Assembly (NCBI GenBank): GCA_028288545.1
Contig: JAQBNQ010000238.1
Location: 1-29,339, forward strand
Source of the DNA: Bacteroidota bacterium
Lineage (GTDB): Bacteria; Bacteroidota; Bacteroidia; Chitinophagales; LD1
Direction: 5' to 3'
Length of the DNA: 29,339 nucleotides
The notes beneath the pieces were generated by a model. That model was not told the DNA's origin and did not search any database. It saw nothing but the letters and a program-made list of their open reading frames with translations. The stretch's first letter is position 1; each line of letters opens with the position of its first letter. Below are positions 15,116 through 23,277 of this stretch, one piece after another. The translations under genes were made by a program, and so were the position numbers.

Positions 15116-15502
15116 ATGATAATTAAGGGCAAAGAATACCACATTAAAATGCACGAAAAAACCTATCACTGTGCACTTGATGTAACGATGGATTATATCG
15201 GTGGAAAATGGAAAACGGTGGTTTTGTGGTACCTGCGCAACAAAACCATGCGCTTTGGCGAAATAAAAAAGCAAATACCCGATATAACCGAAAAAATGCT
15301 GAGCCTTCAATTGAAAAGCCTGGAAGAAGACGGTGTAATTAAGCGCGAAGTTTTTGCCGAGGTGCCTTTACGCGTTGAGTACTCTATGACCGAATTTGGT
15401 CAAACACTTATACCGGTGGTTGAAGCCATTGCAAAATGGGGGAGGGCCTTAGCCGAACAGGATGGCAAGCTGGAAGAGGTGAAAGCAGCTACTAAGAAAT
15501 AG
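15116..15502 (+). CDS. HxlR-family winged helix-turn-helix regulator
   Basis: The 128-residue product has the HxlR signature: a YHCALDVTMDYIGGKWK segment (residues 17-33), the helix-turn-helix in KTMRFGEIKKQIPDITEKML, and the wing region GVIKREVFAEVPLRVEYSM. These proteins are DNA-binding dimers. The single Cys19 sits at the place of the redox- or electrophile-sensing Cys of YodB and HypR. The start at 15116 is taken, with the ATG at 15149 as an alternative that would leave the domain intact. It is divergent from the membrane protein-SDR operon, with dyads in the shared promoter; it probably controls both itself and that operon. Confidence 0.9.
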   Translation: MIIKGKEYHIKMHEKTYHCALDVTMDYIGGKWKTVVLWYLRNKTMRFGEIKKQIPDITEKMLSLQLKSLEEDGVIKREVFAEVPLRVEYSMTEFGQTLIPVVEAIAKWGRALAEQDGKLEEVKAATKK

Positions 15503-15591
15503 CTTGAACAAGTAAGAAGTAACAACAAATAATCTTGAGGTACTGCAACTAATCGGCACTTTTGGCGTGTCATTGTTTAATAATACATTTT

Positions 15592-16995
15592 ATGAAAACA
15601 TATTTTACCCGCAGTTTTTTAGCAGTACTCTGCTCCGTTTCCTTGTCTTGTTTTGCTCAAACTATAGAAGATAAGGGCGAAGGAGGGCCGAACCCAGCAT
15701 CAGCAAATGATGCCAACCACCCCTGTATTAGCACCGAGGAATATAAAGTGATTGAGCAGCGATGTGCAGAGAACAGGCAACTTTTGGGCTTAACAACACC
15801 GAGAAGTACAGCAGTTACGGCGCTTGGCTGGCCTTTACAGGCGGCGGGAAATCTGCCTGATTGTAGCTTTTATTTTATTAGCGCAGGTGTAGACCATGAT
15901 ACTACAACCGGTATTTTGGATTACAATTGTGGGTCCAGAACTTATGATGGACATGCAGGAACAGACATTGCCATTTTTCCTTTCCCGTTTTATAAAATGG
16001 ATAGCAATCAGGTACAGGTAATTGCTGCGGCAGCCGGAACTATTTTATATAAGTCGGACGGCAATTTTGATAAAAACTGTGCCGGTAACAATTTAACGGC
16101 CAATGCAATAATTATAACCCATGCCGATGGCTCCCAAACACATTACTGGCATATGAAATCCGGTTCGGTTACAACAAAAAGTGTGGGACAAACGGTAGCG
16201 GCCGGTGAGTATCTTGGCATAGTAGGTAGTTCGGGTAGCTCTACAGGCCCTCACCTTCACTTCGAAGTATGGAACGGAACTACAGCCAGCTCATTAATAG
16301 ATCCTTTTGCAGGCTCTTGTAACACCTGGAACGCCAACACCTGGTGGGCCACACAAAAACCATACACCGAACCCGAGGCCGTAAAGGTTTCGGTAAACAC
16401 AACCGATATTGTTTTACCTGCCTGTCCCGCCACCGAAACTACGAACGAAAGTAGTTCTTACACTATTCCATTTCAGGGCCTGGGTTTGTCACCGGGCTAT
16501 GCTAAATTTTATATGTACTTACGCGATGAAACTTCCGGCCTGGTTGCCAATTTAAGTATACTAAACCCTAACGGAACAACCTTTAATAGCTGGACCCGTA
16601 CGTCAACAAATAACTATCACGCCAGTTATGCAGGCTGGTCTAAACTGTTACCTACGGCACCGGGCACTTATACCTTTAAGGCAAGTTATAACGGCATTGA
16701 TTGTTCAACGCAATTCAATATCCTTGGCCCCCTGGCAATCGATGAGGCAACCGATCATTCGTTTAATATTTTTCCAAATCCCGCTTCGTCAAATATCACT
16801 ATCAGTTTAAACGAAAATATTTCTGGAGGAGAGTTAACTATTACAGACGTTGCAGGAAGGAGAATAACATCTCAGCAACTATCAGCCGGAAGCATTCAAC
16901 TTTCAACTGAAAAATTCGCAACAGGATTATATTTTGTTACGGTGGAAAGTGCGGGACAAGTTGTGACGCAAAAACTAGTTATTAGCCACGAGTAA
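15592..16995 (+). CDS. Secreted M23 family metallopeptidase with T9SS sorting domain
   Basis: The 467-residue product starts at the ATG at 15592, giving a signal peptide MKTYFTRSFLAVLCSVSLSC then FAQ; the earlier ATG at 15562 would add ten residues before it. Residues about 115-240 are a LytM/M23 domain with HAGTD (H121, D125), THYWHM (H187) and GPHLHFEV (H221, H223), the zinc ligands and catalytic His. The C-terminal 70 residues are a type A T9SS sorting domain (FNIFPNPASSNITIS, GLYFVTVESAG). M23 enzymes cut peptide cross-links of peptidoglycan or Gly-rich peptides; with T9SS export a surface or secreted lytic role against other cells or proteins is an inference. It ends eight bases before a convergent gene. 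Confidence 0.9.
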   Translation: MKTYFTRSFLAVLCSVSLSCFAQTIEDKGEGGPNPASANDANHPCISTEEYKVIEQRCAENRQLLGLTTPRSTAVTALGWPLQAAGNLPDCSFYFISAGVDHDTTTGILDYNCGSRTYDGHAGTDIAIFPFPFYKMDSNQVQVIAAAAGTILYKSDGNFDKNCAGNNLTANAIIITHADGSQTHYWHMKSGSVTTKSVGQTVAAGEYLGIVGSSGSSTGPHLHFEVWNGTTASSLIDPFAGSCNTWNANTWWATQKPYTEPEAVKVSVNTTDIVLPACPATETTNESSSYTIPFQGLGLSPGYAKFYMYLRDETSGLVANLSILNPNGTTFNSWTRTSTNNYHASYAGWSKLLPTAPGTYTFKASYNGIDCSTQFNILGPLAIDEATDHSFNIFPNPASSNITISLNENISGGELTITDVAGRRITSQQLSAGSIQLSTEKFATGLYFVTVESAGQVVTQKLVISHE

Positions 16996-17003
16996 TAAGC
17001 CCA

Positions 17004-18956
17004 TTATTTCTTTAAGGCGGTTTTGCCATTTTGAACCATCCATTGATCAGTCTGGTAAATAGATAGAAGTTCTTCCCGCATTTGTTTTGCGGCCGCTGGC
17101 TCGTCATTTAGATAATTTTTCAAGTCGCCGTTTCTGTATTTTACCAGAAACTCATCGTTTTTTATTTTGCTGAAATAAAACCAGCTGCTATCAATACAGC
17201 CCAGTTTATCATCTGAGCAAAAAAATGAAAAACTCTTTTGCTCCCTCAAAAGATCTTTTCCAAATGTATTGTTGCTGTATGGTATTCTTAGCAAGCCCAT
17301 TACCGTAGTCAGCACATCTACCTGTCCGCCAAAATTGTCGACTGCATGGCAACCCGAATCTAACTTTGCCCCGTAAATGATCAAAGGAATTTTTACAAAA
17401 CTTCTTGCAAATTCATAACGATTCTCCCCAACCCATCGCCCATGGTCTGCCACCAAAACAAAAACGGTATTATTGAACCAGGGCTTTTTTGATGCCTTCG
17501 AAAAAAATTGTTGTAGCGCCCAATCGGCATATTCAACAGACCTGTCTACCTCCTGGCCGCTGTGGGCTTTAAAGGGAATATCTTTTGGTATGGCGTAAGG
17601 CGGGTGATTGCTAATTGTCAGTATAGTACTAAAAAAAGGCTTGTCACCTCGAGCGTAATCATCCAATTTGTTTAATGCGTAATCAAACAAGTAATGATCA
17701 GGCACCCCCCACGAATTTATATTGGCCGAGGAAGGATAGTTGCTGCTGGAATAAATTTCAGAAAAACCATTGGCCCTGCAAAAACCCTCCATGTTATCCA
17801 ATTGGGCATCATGGGATGTAAAAAACGCGGTAGTATAACCGTTATGGGAAAGTATGACGGGCAAACACTCATACCGCTCCGTAGTGGGCCGGATTAAAGA
17901 ATGCTGATTTGGCAAACAGGGATACCCGGTAAGGGTAGAGTATATTCCATTTTGGGTGTGTGTACCTGCCGAATAGAAATTTTGAAACAAGTAACCAATG
18001 CTTGCCAGGCTGTCTAAAAACGGGGTAAGATTTTGGGTATTGCCAAAATGCTTCATGTTTCCGGCAGCCATACTTTCCATAATAACCAACACCACATTCA
18101 TTTTGCGTTCGGACGAATCGAATTTTATCTCCCTGCAAATAGGCGAACCAAATTCTCCATCGCCCGGCACCTTAAGCATTTTCTGAACTGCTCCAACAGC
18201 CGCTGCATCATCGGTATAGTGTAGACTTTTTCTTCCAGCATCAAAATAATTAATGCCTCCCTCCATAAAAGAAAATACGGGGTTAAGCGCAATTTTGTTG
18301 GCATAAGTATAATCGCAGAAATAAGCGGTGCCTGTGCGCATGGGCGATAGAGCACTTATTCTTCCTCTCATTCCGATAAACAGAATTACGGCGGCAGCTA
18401 ATATAAAAGCGCCTGACTTTATTTTACTTGAGGCATTTCTTGTTGCCTGGGCAGATTCAATTAAAGTGCTCCTGAATTTTCTTACCTTTCGTACAAACAA
18501 CACAACCACTATCAAAAACGCAATTAGATAAAGATAATATCGCCAATCACCCATTATCGTCTTTAGCATCAATGGAGCCCCGTCCTGGTAAGCAAAGATC
18601 AGGCCGTTAAGTCTTTCAGTGTAATACCTGAAAAAAGGCATATCCGCGCAGCAAATAAAAAAACAGAGTGTGTAGACTAAAACTATATAGCAATGAAATA
18701 TTTTTATGAGTTTCGTAGATAGGTGTCCGAAGAGTTCGGCAAGGGATAAAAATACAAAGGGCACACATAAAGCATAGCTGGATATAACAGTATCAAAGCG
18801 CCATCCGATTATCAAAGCTTCGCCAAGCTCCCACAAATGTTGCGAAGGCCGCAACGCCAGGTTTAGGGATATGGCTATCAACAATAATCTAAGACAAAGG
18901 AAAAATACTACACCGGTAAAATATATTTTCAGCAAGTAACGGATAGAATGCGGCAT
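17004..18956 (-). CDS. LTA synthase-like membrane sulfatase-fold phosphotransferase
   Basis: The 650-residue product has about five membrane helices in the first 160 residues and a further one near 183-197, then a periplasmic alkaline-phosphatase-fold domain from about 285. The metal-binding VVLVIMESMAAG (288-299, E294) and the nucleophile segment SAGTHTQNGIYSTLTG (329-344, T334) match LtaS-like phosphoglycerol/phosphoethanolamine transferases. TILTISNHPPY and VADHGRWVGENRYEF complete the metal site. Gram-negative members modify outer-membrane or periplasmic glycans with phosphoglycerol or phosphoethanolamine; the substrate is unknown here. It is convergent with the M23 gene. Confidence 0.88.
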   Translation of the reverse strand: MPHSIRYLLKIYFTGVVFFLCLRLLLIAISLNLALRPSQHLWELGEALIIGWRFDTVISSYALCVPFVFLSLAELFGHLSTKLIKIFHCYIVLVYTLCFFICCADMPFFRYYTERLNGLIFAYQDGAPLMLKTIMGDWRYYLYLIAFLIVVVLFVRKVRKFRSTLIESAQATRNASSKIKSGAFILAAAVILFIGMRGRISALSPMRTGTAYFCDYTYANKIALNPVFSFMEGGINYFDAGRKSLHYTDDAAAVGAVQKMLKVPGDGEFGSPICREIKFDSSERKMNVVLVIMESMAAGNMKHFGNTQNLTPFLDSLASIGYLFQNFYSAGTHTQNGIYSTLTGYPCLPNQHSLIRPTTERYECLPVILSHNGYTTAFFTSHDAQLDNMEGFCRANGFSEIYSSSNYPSSANINSWGVPDHYLFDYALNKLDDYARGDKPFFSTILTISNHPPYAIPKDIPFKAHSGQEVDRSVEYADWALQQFFSKASKKPWFNNTVFVLVADHGRWVGENRYEFARSFVKIPLIIYGAKLDSGCHAVDNFGGQVDVLTTVMGLLRIPYSNNTFGKDLLREQKSFSFFCSDDKLGCIDSSWFYFSKIKNDEFLVKYRNGDLKNYLNDEPAAAKQMREELLSIYQTDQWMVQNGKTALKK

Positions 18957-19205
18957 GGCAGTTTTATAAACAACGCTCCAAATGTAAGGATACTTTCAAA
19001 ACTGTTTTCTGTGTCTTTAATCAGTTCCGTTTTCTTCAGACCATATAATAATAATAAATAGCGCGATCGGTAACCGAATCGGTTAGCAGTTATAATCATT
19101 TGTCCCTCCTTTTAACGAAATCTCATCCTTTAGCCGATTGACATTGCGCTTATTAGTGCCTTGGTTTGTAGTGCAAAATTTTATAACCGATAAAAACCTA
19201 CAACC

Positions 19206-19433
19206 ATGGCAAAGCAAACCAATAGCGATCACGTTTTTACTGTAAATCTCGAAGGTCTTAAATTACCAAAGGAGCATCTAAACCGCATCAATGCTGCCGT
19301 TCAGAGCGCAGTGATGAAGGAGTTGGGCGATATTGATCTTAGTAAAGGAGGGCTTGTACATGTGTTTCACCAGCCTCTTTGCGGATTATGGTACAGGCCG
19401 AATTTGGGCAACATCTTTGAAGGAGAATTATAG
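19206..19433 (+). CDS. Small uncharacterised protein, partner of the nine-Cys protein
   Basis: The 75-residue product has an amphipathic helix region (LPKEHLNRINAAVQSAVMKE, 20-39) followed by a compact tail with VHVFHQPLCGLWYRPNLGN (51-69). There is no signal peptide or membrane helix. I do not recognise a characterised family. Its stop codon TAG (19431-19433) overlaps a GTG and precedes an ATG of the next gene, so the two are translationally coupled. Coding is supported by the coupled arrangement and by the tidy amphipathic helix. The 249-base gap before it (18957-19205) shows no clear TAnnTTTG box; it holds a small dyad near 19070 (CGGTAACCG). Confidence 0.65.
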   Translation: MAKQTNSDHVFTVNLEGLKLPKEHLNRINAAVQSAVMKELGDIDLSKGGLVHVFHQPLCGLWYRPNLGNIFEGEL

Positions 19434-19435
19434 TG

Positions 19436-19843
19436 ATGGATGCGCTACTTTCTAAAGAAAGGATCCTCTGCCCAAGTTCAAAATGTGCGGAGGGTTCAAA
19501 ATTAATTGGACTGGTAAAGGAAGACGGCCACGTGGACATGCTTGAAACTCCGCTGGAAATAACAGAGGATTTCATAAAAGCGGCAGCAGAGGGCCGTAAT
19601 CCACAGAGCCGCTTCCGCTTTTCCAATAATTGTGTACAAGGTGCCTGTAAACAATGGACCGGCAGCCGCTGCGGCGTTGTGGATGGCATCCTCGATCATG
19701 TAGCCCAGGGCAAAACAAAAGTAGAAGTACAAGCCATAAAAGATTGCGCCATACGCCCCGTTTGCCGCTGGTATAATCAAAACGGATTAGCGGCTTGTGA
19801 AATATGTCCTTTGGTAATAACAGACGTTACTGAAAGTTGGTGA
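19436..19843 (+). CDS. Nine-cysteine uncharacterised protein, likely metal or Fe-S binding
   Basis: The 135-residue product has nine Cys: C12 and C17 (CPSSKC), C66, C71 and C79 (NNCVQGACKQWTGSRCG), C104 and C110 (KDCAIRPVCRWY), C121 and C124 (CEICPLVITD). The Cys are grouped and ordered as in proteins that hold iron-sulfur clusters or zinc, and the protein has no signal peptide. I recall similar proteins only as uncharacterised. A GTG at 19433 in the upstream stop codon is an alternative start. It is coupled to the 75-residue gene. A decayed copy of its last 15 codons lies at 22544-22591. Function unknown; a metal-binding partner of the small protein is an inference. Confidence 0.8.
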   Translation: MDALLSKERILCPSSKCAEGSKLIGLVKEDGHVDMLETPLEITEDFIKAAAEGRNPQSRFRFSNNCVQGACKQWTGSRCGVVDGILDHVAQGKTKVEVQAIKDCAIRPVCRWYNQNGLAACEICPLVITDVTESW

Positions 19844-19903
19844 AGGGTACTTTCTAATCACTTTGCCCCCAAGTTGTAAGAATATAGTTGAGTTGCTACT
19901 TTT

Positions 19904-21031
19904 CTATTTTTTTCCAGATTTAAATTCCTGCAAGGCCTTTTCGATAAAGCCTGAACCGAAAGTACCTAAATTTGCATCTGTGTACATCAGGCAAATAATA
20001 TCGTGCTTTAAAATTTCCTCCTTTAAGTTAACCTCATCCACTTTTCTGTCTGTTCTGATGGGCGAATACATAGTTGAAAAGTAATACCAAAAATCATGCT
20101 GTTTAAACACCAAAGGAGTATAATCCACGTACATCTTGCAATAGTAACTATCCCCAATATTTAAAAAAAACAGTTTCGCCTTTCCGGAATCCATAACAGT
20201 AAAAAAAGGATATGCCAGCGAGTCCTTGCACAGTGTGGTGATCAGATTCATAGCTTCTGCTGCATCATAATCCCTTGAGCGTGGCTTATCCGTTAGCTGG
20301 AGACTGTCTAATCTTAGCGTGGGCAAACTCTTACCGGTTTCCTTTTCAACATAATGTGCCAGCGAATCATAAGCAATAAATTCGCCGTAGCTGCTCCAGT
20401 GCATTCCGCACCGCGGAAATAGAGGATACCGGGATGAACTTTTTAAACTAAGAAAATAACTTTTCAGGTCAAGGACATGAACTCCGGCTGATTTGCAATC
20501 TTTAATGTACCGTTCGTAATTGGTGGTTTGCTTTTGACGTTTAAGGCGTTCCGGAAAATATTCGGGGTAAAAGGACCCTTTACCCGGGGCCAGTGTAACA
20601 AAAATAAAAACGCCTTTTTCTTTCAATGTATCCTGCAGCTCCTTCAGCAGGCCTACTCTTTTCTGAATATTGTCTTCACCAACAAAATCGCTTCCGTAAT
20701 AAGCATCTATATATTTTTCCTCGTACAAGAAATTTTCTTTTCCTACGGCAAGGCCGGGAATGGTGGTTTTAAAAAGCCAGAACCTGTTTTGATTGTATAA
20801 CCTTACAAGGTAGGCACGGAAGCCAAAATTGTAGCGTATAAATTCTTCTTTTTGAGTAACGTAAGAGCCTTCAAACCAATTTTTGAAATTGAAGCTTATA
20901 TTGCTGGGGCTCAGATAGGCACCTTTCAGCTCAACCAGTTTAAATACGTGAAACTTAGTCTGCATCATCGGTAACCATAGAAGGAGGAGAAATAGGCCGG
21001 TCATTAAATGTTTCGCAGATATCTTTCTCAT
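19904..21031 (-). CDS. AlgX/AlgJ-like O-acetyltransferase (SGNH-type)
   Basis: The 375-residue product has one N-terminal membrane anchor (about 10-22) and a periplasmic SGNH-like domain. Visible motifs are FVTLAPGKGSFYPEYFP (144-160 region), CGMHWSSYGEF (about 218-228), with the His and Ser typical of the AlgJ/AlgX/WssI group, and FFLNIGDSYYCKMY with the GDS block. These enzymes acetylate exopolysaccharides with acetate delivered by an AlgI-like MBOAT. It overlaps the preceding MBOAT gene by one base (TGATG), so the two are coupled. No polysaccharide synthase is nearby, so the target glycan is unknown. Confidence 0.85.
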   Translation of the reverse strand: MRKISAKHLMTGLFLLLLWLPMMQTKFHVFKLVELKGAYLSPSNISFNFKNWFEGSYVTQKEEFIRYNFGFRAYLVRLYNQNRFWLFKTTIPGLAVGKENFLYEEKYIDAYYGSDFVGEDNIQKRVGLLKELQDTLKEKGVFIFVTLAPGKGSFYPEYFPERLKRQKQTTNYERYIKDCKSAGVHVLDLKSYFLSLKSSSRYPLFPRCGMHWSSYGEFIAYDSLAHYVEKETGKSLPTLRLDSLQLTDKPRSRDYDAAEAMNLITTLCKDSLAYPFFTVMDSGKAKLFFLNIGDSYYCKMYVDYTPLVFKQHDFWYYFSTMYSPIRTDRKVDEVNLKEEILKHDIICLMYTDANLGTFGSGFIEKALQEFKSGKK

Positions 21032-22455
21032 CAGAATCTAAAATAAATGAAGGGATTAAATCCCCGCGCCGCAAGGAAACCCAGGTTCAGAATCAACAGA
21101 ACAGCACAAATAGCGCCCCATCCAACGCTGCCTTTTATACCCCATTCGCCGCTGTAAAAAAAAGTGATCAGCCTCCGTCCCAACTGCGATATGCCAATAA
21201 AACTAAATAAGCCGGCCATTACAAAAAAGAAGAGCAATTCCGGGTTTAAGTCAGCTATTCTGCCTGGTTCAAAGGCGAACATCCTTTGCATAAAAACGAC
21301 CGCATCGGTTAAGGTTTCCGCCCGGAAAAATACCCAGCCTACTACTACCAGGAAAAAAGTAACCCCCACTCTAACCGGATTCCATATTTTATCCAATAAT
21401 TTTGATAAAAAAGCTCTTTCTAAAACAAGCCAAAATCCGTGATATGCACCCCATATTACAAAATTCCACGAGGCTCCATGCCAAAGGCCGGAAGCGAGGA
21501 AAACAATCCATAAATTGAGGTACACCCGCCATTGGCTTTTTACGCGGTTTCCTCCTAATGGAATATACAAATAATTACGCATCCATGCTCCAAGAGAAAT
21601 ATGCCATCGTCTCCAAAAATCGGTGATGGAGTTAGCAGAGTATGGCTGGTTGAAATTTTCAGCGATATCAAATCCTATCATTTTCAAAATGCCGATTGCC
21701 ATATCCGAATACCCCGAAAAATCAAAATAGATTTGAAACGCGTAACAAAGTATTCCAAACCATGCCGTGGCACTGTTTAAGGAATGAAGGTCTGATTTAA
21801 AGATATGGTCTGAACACGCCGCTACGGAATTTGCAATTATAACTTTCTTACTTAGCCCGATGATAAATCTCATTAGTCCTGCAAATATTTTATCAATGCT
21901 TTCTTTATCAAACCGGTCTGTAATCTGATCTGCAATGTCGTGGTATCTTACAATAGGCCCGGCAATAAGCTTAGGGAAAAGAATAATATATAGCTGGTAA
22001 TTCCAGAATTTCTTAAGCGGGGCATGAACGCCGCGGTAAACATCAATAACATATGTCAGCGATTCGAATGTAAAAAAAGAAATGCCAATGGGCAACGCTA
22101 TTTTCTGCCAGCCGACATTTTTTACGCCCGACAGGTGGAGTATAACATTCAGGTTTTCAATCAAAAAAAATGAATATTTGAAATAAAAGAGCAAGCCCAG
22201 GTTCATGCAAACGGATAGTGCAAGAAAAAAATTTCTGACCGGGGTCTTCTCCGCTTCGGACATTAGCTTAACCAAATGAAAATCTATAAACGTGGTGCCA
22301 AGTATGACGAATATAAAGAGGGGCGCCCCCCAACTGTAAAACAGGATGCTTGCAAACAGGACCGCCAGGTTTTTGAAACGCTTATCTAGCAGGAGATACA
22401 GAGTGATAAAAACCGGGAAGAAATATAAAAGAAAAACTATGCTACTGAATACCAT
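21031..22455 (-). CDS. AlgI-like MBOAT O-acyltransferase
   Basis: The 474-residue product is a polytopic membrane protein. It shows the MBOAT landmarks QIYFDFSGYSDMAIG (241-255), SITDFWRRWHISLGAWMRNY (276-295, His285) and SGLWHGASWNFVIWGAYHG (322-340, with the invariant His326). AlgI-type proteins move acetyl groups across the inner membrane for acetylation of exopolysaccharide. It leads the operon with the AlgX/J-like gene. The 219-base region before it (22456-22674) contains the decayed Cys-rich remnant and a heptad repeat. Confidence 0.92.
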   Translation of the reverse strand: MVFSSIVFLLYFFPVFITLYLLLDKRFKNLAVLFASILFYSWGAPLFIFVILGTTFIDFHLVKLMSEAEKTPVRNFFLALSVCMNLGLLFYFKYSFFLIENLNVILHLSGVKNVGWQKIALPIGISFFTFESLTYVIDVYRGVHAPLKKFWNYQLYIILFPKLIAGPIVRYHDIADQITDRFDKESIDKIFAGLMRFIIGLSKKVIIANSVAACSDHIFKSDLHSLNSATAWFGILCYAFQIYFDFSGYSDMAIGILKMIGFDIAENFNQPYSANSITDFWRRWHISLGAWMRNYLYIPLGGNRVKSQWRVYLNLWIVFLASGLWHGASWNFVIWGAYHGFWLVLERAFLSKLLDKIWNPVRVGVTFFLVVVGWVFFRAETLTDAVVFMQRMFAFEPGRIADLNPELLFFFVMAGLFSFIGISQLGRRLITFFYSGEWGIKGSVGWGAICAVLLILNLGFLAARGFNPFIYFRF

Positions 22456-22517
22456 TGCCGGTTATCCCAAAACATTAAATGAGAAATTTGTCTGATTATC
22501 AAACGTACTCAAAATTT

Positions 22518-22591
22518 TGGAATGGCCAACATGAACGGTCGTATGTGAAATTTGCCCTTGGGTATTAACGGATGTTATTGAGAGTGGGTGA
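22518..22591 (+). pseudogene. Decayed copy of the 3' end of the nine-Cys gene
   Basis: From 22544 to the stop TGA (22589-22591) the reading is CEICPWVLTDVIESG, against CEICPLVITDVTESW in the intact gene (19796-19843): 11 of 15 residues, and 39 of 48 bases, with most changes in third codon positions. Upstream, the Trp codon (22518-22520) lines up with that of CRWY, but one base is missing between the two, so the frame is broken. No start, no other Cys and no open frame are left. The two copies face the same way and bracket the AlgX/J-AlgI pair. Confidence 0.75.
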
Positions 22592-22643
22592 GATTAGAAA
22601 CAGGTTCTTAATGAACAACTTGTTTTAATGATGGTCTGCCTAA

Positions 22644-22674
22644 CTTGAAAAATGAAACTGCAACCTGAAATCGA
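22644..22674. repeat. TGAAA heptanucleotide-type repeat against a stop codon
   Basis: Units CTTGAAA, AATGAAA, CTGCAA and CCTGAAA (22644-22670) followed by TCGA run up to the TAG stop (22675-22677) of the minus-strand gene. The same family occurs at 25539-25566. Confidence 0.6.
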
Positions 22675-23277
22675 CTACCTGTTTTTCACCGCCTCCTTCG
22701 AATATTTGAACTGGTAGTATTGTTGCATTAACCACGCCTCTATTTTATTAATAGGCACAGCACCGCCTATCTTTTTAGCTTCGATAAAAACCTTTGCGGT
22801 CTTTTCCAGCAACTGCGCAGCGACGTAAGCTTCCTCAATTGTAGCGCCTATGCAAATACTTTTTCCATCCGGCATAATCGCCGCAAACCTGCTACTTAAG
22901 GCATTTATCACATCTCTTTCCGATTTTGCTATACGCACAGAAACTCCCAGCAACTGCGCCTGGTCATCCAGTATGGCGGGAACTTCCTGCTGAAGTTGCG
23001 ATGCATATTGTTGCCGGGTGATGAGAACACACCCTATCCTCTTTCTTTTTGAAAAAATTTGCCGAAAAATGGCAGGGCCGGAAGTTGTTTGCTGAATATC
23101 CGATTGGGTTAACTGTTTCAAGTCCTTGCTGTCGTCTGTTAGTAGAAATTCCGTATCGCTTATTTTCAGTGCTATTTGTAACACTTTTACATGTCCCCAG
23201 TTTTTATACCCGGAGCCTTGCGTTTCAAAATAACTATGGGCGTTCAACAAACTATTTATTGCTTCGTCTGTTTTCAT
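22675..23277 (-). CDS. Class II aldolase-like protein without zinc ligands
   Basis: The 200-residue product lines up with the adjacent class II aldolase over its length but has lost the zinc site: ITR (86-88) is where the enzyme has HTH, and MPDG (135-138) is where it has ANHG. The ends match well: ICIGATIEEAYVAAQLLEKT (141-160) parallels VCIGKKLDDAFDVAHTLEKA. It is therefore a likely pseudoenzyme or a regulatory/structural partner of the aldolase. It overlaps the aldolase gene by four bases (ATGA), so translation is coupled, which favours a complex between the two. Whether it binds a substrate is unknown. Confidence 0.8.
   Translation of the reverse strand: MKTDEAINSLLNAHSYFETQGSGYKNWGHVKVLQIALKISDTEFLLTDDSKDLKQLTQSDIQQTTSGPAIFRQIFSKRKRIGCVLITRQQYASQLQQEVPAILDDQAQLLGVSVRIAKSERDVINALSSRFAAIMPDGKSICIGATIEEAYVAAQLLEKTAKVFIEAKKIGGAVPINKIEAWLMQQYYQFKYSKEAVKNR

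Noticed and set aside
15035..15310. 91-residue minus-strand frame
   Set aside because: It overlaps the HxlR promoter and domain and has no family pattern.
18957..19205. Possible tRNA or small RNA before the small-protein gene
   Set aside because: The only structure is a short dyad near 19070; no T-loop or cloverleaf is seen.
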